Shown: piece by piece, positions 42,785-51,544 of the stretch | Layout: each line of letters begins with the position of its first letter | How positions within the stretch are numbered: the stretch's first letter is position 1 | Assembly (NCBI RefSeq): GCF_003987175.1 | Contig: NZ_PIPM01000001.1 | Coordinates: 310,001-374,000 of the forward strand | Direction: 5' to 3' | DNA from: Aliidiomarina sanyensis | GTDB taxonomy: Bacteria; Pseudomonadota; Gammaproteobacteria; Enterobacterales; Alteromonadaceae | Length of the DNA: 64,000 nt | Program-made: the position numbers and the translations under genes | Notes under the pieces: generated by a model | Told to the model about the DNA's origin: nothing | Databases searched by the model: none | What the model saw: the letters and a program-made list of their open reading frames with translations, nothing else

Positions 42785-43692
42785 ACGTTGCTAAACTCCT
42801 GAAATAAGTGATGGAAAACTGCTTTTTGTACGTATAACCGGTTTTCGGCCTGTTGCAAAACGGCACTGATTGAACTGTCCATGACCTCATCCGTAATTTC
42901 ATCGTTTCGATGGGCCGGAAGGCAATGCATGACGGTGGTCGCAGTAAGCCGCGACACCAACGCTTGGTTCACCTGATATGGCGCAAAAATCTCGCAGGTT
43001 TTTTGATAATCCCGCGCATCGCCCATAGATAACCAAGTGTCCGTATAAATGACATCCGCGTGGCGAACGGCATTTAAATCGGTTCCTATTTCAATGCGAT
43101 GATTGGGATACCGCGCATTTAACGTATCTAAAAACGATTGTTTCGGTCCATAGCTGGGCGGACAAATCACCGTAAGCTTTAAATCCAATGCCGCTGCACC
43201 TACCATGAAACTCTGACAGACATTATTCCCCTCGCCGACATAGAGGATATCCACGACCTTCATATCAATCGGGTAGCGCTCTTGAATTGTTAACAAATCC
43301 GCGAGGGTTTGGCATGGATGATGAATATCACATAGTGCGTTAATCACCGGAATGTTTGCTGCGGTCAGTTTATGTAGCGTCTCATGTTTAAACACCCGCG
43401 CGACAATTCCGTGAGTCCAACACGCTAAATTACGCGCGATATCCTCAACGGATTCCCGCTGACCGGGTTGCACCATTTGCGCATCCAAATAGATCGGCTG
43501 AGCACCTAACTGATGGATACCAACTTCGAAACTTACCCGCGTTCGCAAGCTTGGTTTTTCAAACAGCATCGCGATGGATTTATGCTTGAGCGAATTCTGA
43601 AAGCTCGCTGGATGCGCCTTCATATAGCCCGCCAAGGTCAGCATATGCGTAATTTCTTCAGCGCTGACGTCAAATAAAGACAACAAATGCAT
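42781..43692 (-). CDS. argF: Ornithine carbamoyltransferase
   Basis: Makes citrulline from ornithine and carbamoyl phosphate. The 303 residues contain the carbamoyl phosphate loop '[13 protein letters not shown]' (Leu replaces the more usual Thr of STRTR), '[14 protein letters not shown]' and '[12 protein letters not shown]' with the catalytic cysteine. An N-acetylornithine enzyme was considered, but the size and motifs fit the ordinary type. I start at the ATG whose first base is 43692, after GAGAG. A longer frame from 43812 overlaps argB and has no family match. Four-base overlap with argG. Confidence 0.94.
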   Translation of the reverse strand: MHLLSLFDVSAEEITHMLTLAGYMKAHPASFQNSLKHKSIAMLFEKPSLRTRVSFEVGIHQLGAQPIYLDAQMVQPGQRESVEDIARNLACWTHGIVARVFKHETLHKLTAANIPVINALCDIHHPCQTLADLLTIQERYPIDMKVVDILYVGEGNNVCQSFMVGAAALDLKLTVICPPSYGPKQSFLDTLNARYPNHRIEIGTDLNAVRHADVIYTDTWLSMGDARDYQKTCEIFAPYQVNQALVSRLTATTVMHCLPAHRNDEITDEVMDSSISAVLQQAENRLYVQKAVFHHLFQEFSNV

Positions 43693-43739
43693 TGGGTTCT
43701 CTCTGCTACAAATATTCAAATAAGGGAAAACGTGGGGCG

Positions 43740-44534
43740 TTAGGCAGGATAGATCTGGGTGCCGCCTGCATGCCCATGAAGGAGTGCGATCACCGTGTCG
43801 GGGTCCGCCCAACCAGCAATCGCTGTGGTTCGTCGAGCCCGCTGGGCTGCATGAATGGCTGCAGCAAGTTTTACCCGCATGCCACCCTGAACAAAGTCTT
43901 GCTCAAGCAAAGCTTCCGCCTCGGGAATTGTTAATGAACCCACAGGATGGCCTTGAGCGTCAAGAATGGCTGGGACATCACTCAATAAAATCAGTGGCGC
44001 TTCAAGCAAATCCGCAACAGCTGCAGCTGCAAGGTCGGCGTTCACGTTGCATAAGATTCCGTCCTCTGTCACCCCAATAGAACTAATAATCGGGAGTGCC
44101 TTTGCGCGGAGTAACGCTGCCAAGACCATACGTCCCGACTCAAGTTTTCCATGGACAGATGGCTCACCAACACAACCAAGGGATGCATTGTGTTCTAGGG
44201 AAACTAACGGCCCATCCGCAAGACTTAAACCAACAGCAACAAAGCCGACCGCTTGGGCTTGAACCACCAGTGATTTGTTCGCAACGCCTGCAAGGGCCCC
44301 AGTCACCACGCGCATCTGCTCGGTTGGCGTAATACGCTGGCCGTCTCTTTTCTCGGTCTTAAAACCCGCTTGCGCGAGCATTTCATCGGTCATCTGCCCA
44401 CCGCCGTGCACTAAAACGAAAGGAAGTGCACTGACATGCAGAGCCGATAATAGGCGATTTAAGGCGGCTGGGTTTGAAAGCACAGCGCCGCCAACTTTGA
44501 TCACTGTGACCGTGGGCGTTTGATACTCAAACAT
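43740..44534 (-). CDS. argB: Acetylglutamate kinase
   Basis: Phosphorylates N-acetylglutamate, the second arginine step. The 264 residues show 'VIKVGGAVLSN', 'LVHGGGQMTDEML' and 'LLSDVPAILDAQG' of the amino acid kinase fold. The first base of the ATG is the last base of the argC stop codon region (TAATG), so translation is coupled to argC. The argF start is 47 bases downstream of its stop. Confidence 0.95.
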   Translation of the reverse strand: MFEYQTPTVTVIKVGGAVLSNPAALNRLLSALHVSALPFVLVHGGGQMTDEMLAQAGFKTEKRDGQRITPTEQMRVVTGALAGVANKSLVVQAQAVGFVAVGLSLADGPLVSLEHNASLGCVGEPSVHGKLESGRMVLAALLRAKALPIISSIGVTEDGILCNVNADLAAAAVADLLEAPLILLSDVPAILDAQGHPVGSLTIPEAEALLEQDFVQGGMRVKLAAAIHAAQRARRTTAIAGWADPDTVIALLHGHAGGTQIYPA

Positions 44535-45613
44535 TAGAAGCGCCCCCGCAAACCTGCTGTTTCTGGTTTACCAAATACCACGTTGGCTGCTTGCATGGCT
44601 TGTGCTGCAGCGCCTTTGAGCAAGTTATCAAGCACACTTACAACCACCAATGTACCGGCTTTGACATGGACATTGAGAAGACACATGGGCGTATGCGCCA
44701 CATGATCCACGGCAACGGGTGTTTCCCGCACCTGAACCAACGGCGTATGCTGATAGGCTTGTTGATAAATGTCTTTGACCTGTTCTTCGGTAACTCCCGC
44801 TTGGAGCTCAGCCACACATGTCGCCAGAATGCCCCGTTTATAGGGGCCTAAAACTGGCGTAAAGACCACCTCCCGGTGGAGATTTTTCGCAATTTCCGGC
44901 GTATGGCGGTGATTCAACACACCATAAGCCTGCAGACTCACTTCACAAAATGATGTGCGTAGATTCGCTCCCCGGCCGGCGCCCGAAACACCGCTAATTG
45001 CAGTAATCACCGGACGTGCGTCCGGCACGAGAAGCGCACTCTCACACGCAGGTTTAAGCGCTAGTGTGGCAGCTGTTGGATAACAGCCAGGGATGGCAAA
45101 CAACATTCCACGTGGGTCAAGCTGAGTCCATTCCATCAGCGCATACTGCGCTTGCTCGAATAATTCTGGGTGGGGATGTTCGAAGCCGTAGGCGTTGCGA
45201 AATGCATCGGCTGACTGAAAACGAAAAGCGCCCGAGAGATCGAATACTTTAATACCTCGCGCGATAAACTGCGCCGCAAGTTCCGCACTTGTTTCGTGGG
45301 GAAGTGCGAAGAAAACGGCATCCAGATCCTGAAGTCGATCGAGTTCCGATTCCTGCCACGGGTGTACCACAAGATCACAGTTCGCCGCGATGGCCGGTGC
45401 AATTGCATGAAGAGGTTGTGGCGTTGCTTGTGCCGAAGCATAGGCTGCAACTACCTTGAAATGTGAATTATTATGCAATAACCCAACAAGCTCGCTTCCA
45501 CTGTATCCCGAGGCGCCAAGCACCGCAACGCGGATCAATTTCTGCTCACGATTGATCGCCTCCTTATCTTCATTGGAGGTATTTTGTTGGGTGTCACTGT
45601 CTGGAAGATTCAT
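44534..45613 (-). CDS. argC: N-acetyl-gamma-glutamyl-phosphate reductase
   Basis: Reduces acetylglutamyl phosphate with NADPH, the third arginine step. It has the Rossmann start 'VAVLGASGYSGSE' and the catalytic cysteine in 'FAIPGCYPTAATLAL'. The start is unclear. The ATG with first base 45613 (359 residues) has no ribosome site. A TTG with first base 45538 gives 334 residues, the E. coli length, and puts 'IRVAVLGASG' at the start; a perfect AAGGAGG lies 20 bases before it. A GTG at 45670 is too near the proposed transcription start. First gene of argCBFGH(A). No argE neighbours it, unlike many relatives. Confidence 0.9.
   Translation of the reverse strand: MNLPDSDTQQNTSNEDKEAINREQKLIRVAVLGASGYSGSELVGLLHNNSHFKVVAAYASAQATPQPLHAIAPAIAANCDLVVHPWQESELDRLQDLDAVFFALPHETSAELAAQFIARGIKVFDLSGAFRFQSADAFRNAYGFEHPHPELFEQAQYALMEWTQLDPRGMLFAIPGCYPTAATLALKPACESALLVPDARPVITAISGVSGAGRGANLRTSFCEVSLQAYGVLNHRHTPEIAKNLHREVVFTPVLGPYKRGILATCVAELQAGVTEEQVKDIYQQAYQHTPLVQVRETPVAVDHVAHTPMCLLNVHVKAGTLVVVSVLDNLLKGAAAQAMQAANVVFGKPETAGLRGRF
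45535..45573 (-). other. Possible arginine-rich leader frame overlapping the argC start
   Basis: In a different frame from argC, an ATG (first base 45573) opens 12 codons reading M-K-I-R-R-R-S-I-V-S-R-N, with AGG AGG CGA and AGA for arginine. The stop TGA overlaps the TTG at 45538. The AGG AGG pair is also part of the AAGGAGG ribosome site (45559-45565), and a CCTCC just after the ATG can pair with it. A GTG inside the frame lies nine bases after that ribosome site. The ATG itself has no ribosome site. Confidence 0.2.
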
Positions 45614-45688
45614 GCAATACGTCGCTATCTGTTGTAACGAATAAAGGGCGTTCTGCTCAGCAAGAATCACGCCCTAAAGCTGCGACGA

Positions 45689-45717
45689 ATGGTAACGAAG
45701 TCCAGATCCTATTTCAA
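45689..45717 (-). promoter_or_regulatory. Promoter of the argCBFGH(A) operon
   Basis: On the minus strand TTGAAA (45712-45717) and TACCAT (45689-45694) are exactly 17 bases apart, in the 83-base gap after the nitroreductase gene. Transcription would begin near 45682, leaving a 70-base leader if the ATG at 45613 is used and about 145 bases if the TTG is used. Confidence 0.6.
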
Positions 45718-45723
45718 CATATT

Positions 45724-45742
45724 TATGCTAATTTTATGCATA
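45724..45742. promoter_or_regulatory. A/T-rich inverted repeat, possible ArgR site
   Basis: TATGC and GCATA flank nine A/T-rich bases just upstream of the -35 of the arg promoter. The place is right for ArgR, but the half-site spacing does not fit the E. coli ARG box (TGAAT-N4-ATTCA) closely, so this is tentative. Confidence 0.3.
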
Positions 45743-45753
45743 TCTTTTCTTTT

Positions 45754-46311
45754 TCAGCGTTCTCCGAAGCGATACTGAAAGATCGATTTCTCCTTCGCTG
45801 GTTTGATCGGAGTCGGCACACTCGGCGTTCCCACATAGAGAAAGCCCACGATATCGTCCTCAATACGCATACCCAAGGCTTGCTTCATGTGTTCTGACTC
45901 TGCATAAATACCGGTTCGCCAGATGGCGCCGAGACCGAGAGCGTAAGCCATTTGTTGCATCGCCATCATTGCACATGCGGCCGATGCATATTGCTCTTGA
46001 CGAGGAACCTTAGGCTCATCGACGTAGCATGTCTGCATGACGATGACGCATGGTGCACGCAATGGTAATTTCGGCGCCCGTGAACACTCCGCTTCCCCTA
46101 ACCCTTCGAGTTGCGCAACCGCACTAAAATACTCACTGAGCTCCGCTAACCCTTCGCCCTGAAATACCAAGCATTGATAGGGTGTGAGATTCATGTGATC
46201 AGGGACACGAAGTGCAGCAGCTTGCAGCTGCTCTAATACCGCAGGGGATGGGCCGGGTGCATCAAGGCGAGGCATTGAAGAGCGTTGTAACAACAGGGTG
46301 ACAGCATCCAT
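45754..46311 (-). CDS. ydjA: YdjA-type nitroreductase
   Basis: A small (185-residue) FMN nitroreductase of the YdjA group. The start 'MDAVTLLLQRSSMPRL', then 'APGPSP', 'RVPDHMNLTPYQCLVFQG' and 'MQQMAYALGLGAIWRTG' match this group, whose natural substrate is unknown. I start at the ATG whose first base is 46311, with AAAGGA seven bases upstream. The in-frame codon at 46383 adds 24 unrelated residues. It precedes the arg operon but has its own stop and a separate arg promoter follows. Confidence 0.9.
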   Translation of the reverse strand: MDAVTLLLQRSSMPRLDAPGPSPAVLEQLQAAALRVPDHMNLTPYQCLVFQGEGLAELSEYFSAVAQLEGLGEAECSRAPKLPLRAPCVIVMQTCYVDEPKVPRQEQYASAACAMMAMQQMAYALGLGAIWRTGIYAESEHMKQALGMRIEDDIVGFLYVGTPSVPTPIKPAKEKSIFQYRFGER

Positions 46312-46509
46312 TGGCATTTCCTTTATAACCGTGCGCTTACATCCGGCTGGAATGAGCATGTCCGATGCTACGAATTTATCCAAGAAACCGTTACACTAAG
46401 CGCCATTCATTGGCATGCTGTATCATCGCATATTCAATGACTTGTTGGGAACGTATCCAAAGGCAATTATCTGGTGCTCTGACGTAACGCTTTGCAAGGA
46501 ATTTACTGT

Positions 46510-47547
46510 ATGACCAAATTAGCCCGAAAACGGATTTACATTGCTTATACCGGTGGAACCATTGGTATGATGAAGTCCGCCCATGGATACGTCCCCGCGC
46601 CAGGATTTCTAGCTGAGAGTATTCAGGGAATGCCCGAATTCTATCGTCCTGAAATGCCTGAGTTCACGTTGTGCGAATATGCCCCCCTGATGGATTCATC
46701 TGATATGACGCCAGCAGACTGGCAGCGCATTGCACGGGATATCCAAGCGCATTATGCGGACTACGACGGATTCGTTATTCTGCATGGTACCGACACCATG
46801 GCCTACACCGCGTCAGCCCTCTCCTTCATGTTCCAGAATTTAGGGAAGCCGGTGATTGTCACTGGGTCGCAGATTCCACTTGCAGCACTGCGTTCAGATG
46901 GGCAGACGAACCTACTCAATGCGCTTTACTTAGCGGCCCATTATCCCATTCATGAAGTGACCCTTTTCTTTAATAATCGGCTATTTCGTGGAAATCGTGC
47001 AACAAAAGCCGATGCCGATGGCTTTGATGCGTTTGCGTCACCGAACTTTCCGGCGTTGCTAGAGGCGGGAATTGATATCGAATTAATAGCTGGTCGCGTT
47101 CAGCCGGTAACCGCGAAGGCTCTAAAAGTCGCTGAGATTCAAGCGCAAGAAATTGGCGTTGTCACCCTTTACCCGGGAATGAGTGCTTCGATTATCGATA
47201 ATCTCGTGCAACTCCCCGTAAAAGCGCTGATACTGCAAAGCTATGGCGTGGGAAATGCCCCACAACATGGTGAACTCGTGAAAGCGCTCAAGCGAGCGGT
47301 TGCGTCGGGTGTGATTGTGCTGAATTGCACCCAATGCTTTAAAGGAACCGTGAATATGCAAGGCTATGCAACCGGAAATGCCCTAGCGGATATTGGCGTT
47401 CTCAGTGGTTTTGATCTGACCGTTGAAGCGGCATTGACGAAACTTCATTATCTACTGTCGGTCGAAAGCGACGCAGCACGCATTCGGACGCTGCTCTCGC
47501 AAAACTTAAGGGGTGAGCTTACTCCGCCAGAAAGTCAGTCCGAATGA
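46510..47547 (+). CDS. ansA: L-asparaginase I, cytoplasmic type
   Basis: Hydrolyses asparagine to aspartate and ammonia in the cytoplasm. The 345 residues show the two active-site threonine motifs, 'AYTGGTIGMM' (Thr14) and 'ILHGTDTMAYTASALSFM', and no signal peptide. AAGGA lies nine bases before the ATG at 46510. The 3' end overlaps the convergent diguanylate cyclase gene by 29 bases, so the two cannot both be terminated in a shared spacer. Confidence 0.94.
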   Translation: MTKLARKRIYIAYTGGTIGMMKSAHGYVPAPGFLAESIQGMPEFYRPEMPEFTLCEYAPLMDSSDMTPADWQRIARDIQAHYADYDGFVILHGTDTMAYTASALSFMFQNLGKPVIVTGSQIPLAALRSDGQTNLLNALYLAAHYPIHEVTLFFNNRLFRGNRATKADADGFDAFASPNFPALLEAGIDIELIAGRVQPVTAKALKVAEIQAQEIGVVTLYPGMSASIIDNLVQLPVKALILQSYGVGNAPQHGELVKALKRAVASGVIVLNCTQCFKGTVNMQGYATGNALADIGVLSGFDLTVEAALTKLHYLLSVESDAARIRTLLSQNLRGELTPPESQSE

Positions 47548-49459
47548 GATTACGCCCGCTATTTTTCGCAGCGTAAGCTGCTTGGTCAGCCCGGGCGATG
47601 GAGATATCAAGGTCTGAGTCAGTATCTCTTAGTTCCGTCACACCAATACTTGCTGTTACGCGGGGACAATTGAATTTTTCGTGAATTGCCGCGATCTCCT
47701 GACTCATTTGCTTTGCGATGCGTAATGCGCGCTCGGATGGGCATTTTGGAAGCACTGCAATGAACTCATCTCCCCCGAGTCGTCCAATAATGTCGCGGTC
47801 GCGCGTATTGTCCCGCAAGACGTCGGCCACCGCTTTGAGGATCTCATCGCCCATGGCATGGCCCTTTTGATCGTTGACCTCTTTAAATCCATCCAAGTCA
47901 ATGAGCATGATGACCACGGGCAATGCGTGGGCGCGCGCCGCTTGAAACACTGCTTCGAACGCACTTTCTTGTCCACGACGATTCAACAGACCGGTTAAAG
48001 CATCAAGTGTTGCCTGCGTGCGGAGCGTTTCCATCTCGGTGTGCGATGAGGTTACGTCTCGGACACTCCCGACGTGCCCCAAACACTCACCATCCACAAG
48101 TACCGGTGTCGTTTCTACGTGAAGCCAACGGATTCGACCGTTCTTGCAGCAAAACCGAAAATCAATTTCGGTGGGCCGCCCTTCACCGAGTGCTTTTGAC
48201 CAAGAATCGATCACGGCCGGTCTATCTTCATCAATTATGTGGACTCGCATTCCCGTGGCTCGGAGCTCTTCAAAACTAAATCCCGTCATGGCCTCAAGTC
48301 GCGGGTTGATGTAGTCAAATTTACCACTAGGCTCCGTCATGAACTGACCTGCCGGTGATGTTCTGAGTAAGGTATCGAAATAGGCTTGGCGGGCTTGAAG
48401 AGCACGGGTTTGTGACTCATTTTGGCGCAATAATGTATTAAATCGCGCAACTAACTTTTTGAGCTCATGTAAACGAGGTTCCGGAAGATAAGTCGCTTTC
48501 CCTTGTAAAATCGCGTCGGTGGCCTGCCCGAGTTGTCGTAGCGGTCGAACCTGAATATGAATCAAAAGTGCCAGAATTAGAATGGTTAATAGCAGAACGA
48601 TACTTCCAACCCATAACTGAATTTTTTGTAAGCGATGGGCCGATGCGTAAACACGTTCAAGTGGCCGCGAAATCGTAACCACCCAGTCAACGTAATTGAG
48701 TGCTTGGTGACTCAAGATACTCTGATTACCCCGAAAATCATCGCCTTGAAAAATGGTTTCGTTATGGTCATCAGCTAACTGAAACGCCTTACCGGCTGCC
48801 ACGCGTCCAATAAATTCGGGCTCCGAATGAAAAAGAATGAGGCCGGATGCGGTTTGCAACACGATCTCGCCGTCTTGACTTAAGTGAATCGGGACCGTAT
48901 CGCGAATGAATTCAAATGAAGCGAGTGTCAGTGATCCTACGATCACACCATGGAACCCTGCTTCATCTCGAATTCCATATGCAAAGTGCACAGTTGCGTT
49001 GGCAATATGTTGGCTCGGTTCAGGTTCAGCTATTACGAGCGCATTGGTCTGGTATGCATCACGAAAAAGCGTTTCTGCGAGGCGCGGTTCAAGCAACTGT
49101 TGAATACCATCCGTTGCCTCCTGCCGACTCCACGTATCAACAACTTCGCCTTGCGCGGAGATCAGCCAAAGACTATCGAACAACACTTTCAAACCTGCTT
49201 CATCGACAAGCTTTGGATGCGGCTCAGGCCATCGAATTAGGTTATTTCGAAGCTCTTGTAACGCCTGTTTCCGGACGAGAATTGTGGCATCGATCGCTTG
49301 TTTTTGTCCTTGTGCGAACTCAAGAACGAGCCGTTCTGCATCTGCGCGCAAAGTGCGTTGCTGCACGGAAAGCGTCAACGTGACCAAGACCACGAATACA
49401 ACAATCAACCCCACAGTGAGTGAGATAAATAGGCGGGTCGAGAGCCGATTCGGTAGCAC
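47519..49459 (-). CDS. Membrane PAS-GGDEF diguanylate cyclase
   Basis: A 646-residue inner-membrane sensor that should make cyclic di-GMP. Order: membrane segment about 12-36, a periplasmic Cache-like domain to about 265, a second membrane segment about 270-292, a short linker, a PAS domain about 355-475 with a PAC-type end, and a GGDEF domain about 478-646. The catalytic Gly-Gly-Asp-Glu-Phe (562-566) is intact, and Arg-Asp-Arg-Asp five residues before it forms the inhibitory product site. I chose the GTG at 49459 because AAGGAAGG lies five bases upstream. A GTG at 49489 has no ribosome site. Confidence 0.9.
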   Translation of the reverse strand: MLPNRLSTRLFISLTVGLIVVFVVLVTLTLSVQQRTLRADAERLVLEFAQGQKQAIDATILVRKQALQELRNNLIRWPEPHPKLVDEAGLKVLFDSLWLISAQGEVVDTWSRQEATDGIQQLLEPRLAETLFRDAYQTNALVIAEPEPSQHIANATVHFAYGIRDEAGFHGVIVGSLTLASFEFIRDTVPIHLSQDGEIVLQTASGLILFHSEPEFIGRVAAGKAFQLADDHNETIFQGDDFRGNQSILSHQALNYVDWVVTISRPLERVYASAHRLQKIQLWVGSIVLLLTILILALLIHIQVRPLRQLGQATDAILQGKATYLPEPRLHELKKLVARFNTLLRQNESQTRALQARQAYFDTLLRTSPAGQFMTEPSGKFDYINPRLEAMTGFSFEELRATGMRVHIIDEDRPAVIDSWSKALGEGRPTEIDFRFCCKNGRIRWLHVETTPVLVDGECLGHVGSVRDVTSSHTEMETLRTQATLDALTGLLNRRGQESAFEAVFQAARAHALPVVIMLIDLDGFKEVNDQKGHAMGDEILKAVADVLRDNTRDRDIIGRLGGDEFIAVLPKCPSERALRIAKQMSQEIAAIHEKFNCPRVTASIGVTELRDTDSDLDISIARADQAAYAAKNSGRNLIRTDFLAE

Positions 49460-49538
49460 CAAAGCCTTCCTTAATATCAGTGATATCACTTAACCATAAC
49501 GAAAGAATTGAATTTCCCCAACTTTCCTTGGAAGAAAT

Positions 49539-49749
49539 TTGACATTTAATCTGCATCGTCTAATTTTTAAACAGACCCTGGATAAAACCTATGATGTCTT
49601 CATAGGCTTAGGTTTGGTCTTTATGGGCCAACTGCTGTTTTCTGCCCCCCTAATGGAAAGCAGCCGGTTGGTAAAAGCGCACGGCTCTGATATGAGCCCT
49701 TCCCCTAAGCTCGGAACACCTCCCCCTTGGTTCCGAGCTTTTCTTTTTT
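49539..49749 (+). ncRNA. Candidate small RNA gene with C-rich loops
   Basis: A 327-base gap holds a perfect -35 TTGACA (49539-49544) with TAATTT 16 bases on, then a region with three hairpins: CCTATGA/TTCATAGG near 49589-49607, GCTGTTTTC/GAAAGCAGC with a loop of six C in a row near 49640-49670, and a strong ten-base terminator stem AAGCTCGGAA/TTCCGAGCTT (49707-49740) with a loop rich in C, followed by a T-run. No plus-strand protein gene precedes the terminator, so it must end some other transcript. A transcript of about 175 nt is predicted. Confidence 0.45.
49707..49749 (+). terminator. Terminator of the candidate small RNA
   Basis: Stem AAGCTCGGAA (49707-49716) and TTCCGAGCTT (49731-49740) with a 14-base C-rich loop and a T-rich tail to 49749. 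Oriented for plus-strand transcription. Confidence 0.8.
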
Positions 49750-49786
49750 GCCATAAACTGTTCGCAGATTAGCACCGCACAAGCGT

Positions 49787-50569
49787 TTACAGCGGTGTTC
49801 GTTCAAGTTGAAATAACTGGTAGAAATTTTCTCGGGTTACGTGAGCAACCTCTTCCACCGAAACATCTTTTAATTTCGCCACGCATTCGGCAACATGACG
49901 AACAAACGAGGGTTCGTTCTCTTTTCCTCGATGTGGCACTGGGGTAAGCCAAGGCGCATCCGTCTCAATAAGCAGACGGTCTAAAGGAACTGCCCGAACA
50001 ACGTCTCGCAAGGCATCCGCGTTGGCAAAGGTCACAATCCCAGAAATGGAAATGAAAAAACCTAACTCCATCGCTTGCTCTGCCATCTCGAGCGATTCAG
50101 TAAAGCAATGCATCACACCACCGCAGCGTTCGGCCTGACCTTCTTTTAAAATATCGATCGTATCCTTTCGAGCATCTCGCGTGTGAATAATCAGAGGCTT
50201 GTTCAGTTCCGTTGCGAGCGCCACATGGGCTGCAAAACTACGTTGCTGCAATCTATGGTTGTCTTTGTCATAGTAGTAATCAAGGCCTGTTTCACCCACT
50301 GCAATCACGTCATTTCTGGCGCACAGCGCACGTAAACTTGCTTCGTCGAAACCATGCTTTGCAACATAGAGCGGGTGAATACCACACGAAAAACTTACCT
50401 GCGGGTGGTCGCCCACAATCGTTTGCATGCTCGCAAAGTCATCCGGCGTCACACCGATACACAGCATGTGCTCTACCTGCGCCTGTTGCGCCTTTTCAAG
50501 GACAGCCTGAATACCGAGCCTTTCGGTCTGCTTTAACTTATCGAGGTGGCAATGAGAGTCAACAAACAT
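49787..50569 (-). CDS. tatD: TatD family metal-dependent hydrolase
   Basis: A 260-residue YcfH/TatD-type hydrolase. Metal ligands are seen in 'FVDSHCHLD', 'AVGETGLDYYYD', 'PLIIHTRDA', 'VMHCFTES' and 'LIETDAPWLTP'. Relatives are 3'-5' DNA exonucleases or deoxyribonucleases. The ATG with first base 50569 gives the family start. It is the last gene of the operon after holB, separated by 12 bases. The small pilZ gene found between holB and tatD in many relatives is absent. Confidence 0.94.
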   Translation of the reverse strand: MFVDSHCHLDKLKQTERLGIQAVLEKAQQAQVEHMLCIGVTPDDFASMQTIVGDHPQVSFSCGIHPLYVAKHGFDEASLRALCARNDVIAVGETGLDYYYDKDNHRLQQRSFAAHVALATELNKPLIIHTRDARKDTIDILKEGQAERCGGVMHCFTESLEMAEQAMELGFFISISGIVTFANADALRDVVRAVPLDRLLIETDAPWLTPVPHRGKENEPSFVRHVAECVAKLKDVSVEEVAHVTRENFYQLFQLERTPL

Positions 50570-50581
50570 ACATGGTTCCAA

Positions 50582-51544
50582 CTACTTGATGTTTACATAG
50601 GGGGTGAGTTGATGGTGACAATAATCAATCCAACGTTGGAGCAAGACGGGCGCGTTCATACCCGGCAAGAGCACCTCACGCTTCAGCACAATCCCCGCTT
50701 GATAACACGAATCAATCGCGCGTTTAAGCTCGAAGGAAGACAACGAACCTGACTGGAAGATAGGGTCTTGAGACGGTATCGCCAATGTACGTTGCGCTTG
50801 ATGGAGCGCCTTAAGCAAGGAATCTACAATGCGAACGGCCTCGTCCTGATCGCGAGCCGTTGGCAACTGTTCGTTAAAAACGGCATCAAGGGAGATTGAA
50901 TAGGATTGGCCTGACTTGATTTCCTGCAGGACCGTCAATGGCCGCTCGATTGCATGGTCTAAATCCTGTTCTTTTAGTTTGGCCCCCTCCCCGTGCACGA
51001 AAAACCAGTCTCGTATCTCATCATGGGAAGGCCGTGGAATCGTCACCATCATCAAGCGACTACGAATTGTGGGTAAAAGCAGCGAGAACCGGTGTGTACT
51101 GAGAATAATGAAGGTTTGCGCGGGCGGCTCTTCAAGGGTCTTCAATAAACTATTGGCCGAAGCGGGTGTCATGCGCTCCGCATCCCGAATGACAACGACC
51201 TTGTTTCCACCTTGTGCGGCTGTTTTCTGCACGAATTGACTGAGGCTTCGCACCATATCCACGCCGAGCTGTTTACCGGGTTCTGGTTCAATTCGAATCA
51301 CATCAGGGTGCGAGCCTGCTTTCACGAGTAAACATTGCTTGCAGACGCCACAGGCGCGTGGGAGTTCGTCATGGCTGACCGGCTTTTGACACAAGAGCAT
51401 CCGGATCATCTGCTCAATCAGATGATCACTTCCGCGCTCAGGTTTTGCCTCAATCCCGATACCATGGGGAAGCGTATCCTGTTTGATTGATTGTGCGAGC
51501 TGTTTCCATAAGGGGCGCAGCCAAGGGAAACTTATGCGGGCCAT
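50582..51544 (-). CDS. holB: DNA polymerase III delta prime subunit
   Basis: Part of the clamp loader that puts the beta clamp on DNA. The 320 residues have 'LPHGIGI' in place of a full P-loop, a zinc cluster '[17 protein letters not shown]', '[24 protein letters not shown]' and the sensor region '[16 protein letters not shown]'. The start lies inside the tmk end (13-base overlap). Confidence 0.95.
   Translation of the reverse strand: MARISFPWLRPLWKQLAQSIKQDTLPHGIGIEAKPERGSDHLIEQMIRMLLCQKPVSHDELPRACGVCKQCLLVKAGSHPDVIRIEPEPGKQLGVDMVRSLSQFVQKTAAQGGNKVVVIRDAERMTPASANSLLKTLEEPPAQTFIILSTHRFSLLLPTIRSRLMMVTIPRPSHDEIRDWFFVHGEGAKLKEQDLDHAIERPLTVLQEIKSGQSYSISLDAVFNEQLPTARDQDEAVRIVDSLLKALHQAQRTLAIPSQDPIFQSGSLSSFELKRAIDSCYQAGIVLKREVLLPGMNAPVLLQRWIDYCHHQLTPYVNIK

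Noticed and set aside
42781-43692. argF as an N-acetylornithine carbamoyltransferase
   Set aside because: Length and the HPCQ and HCLPAHR motifs fit ordinary ornithine carbamoyltransferase; only the SLRTR loop differs slightly.
49539-49772. 77-codon plus-strand open frame in the candidate small RNA region
   Set aside because: It starts inside the proposed -35 region, has no ribosome site and runs through the terminator stem, so a protein is unlikely.
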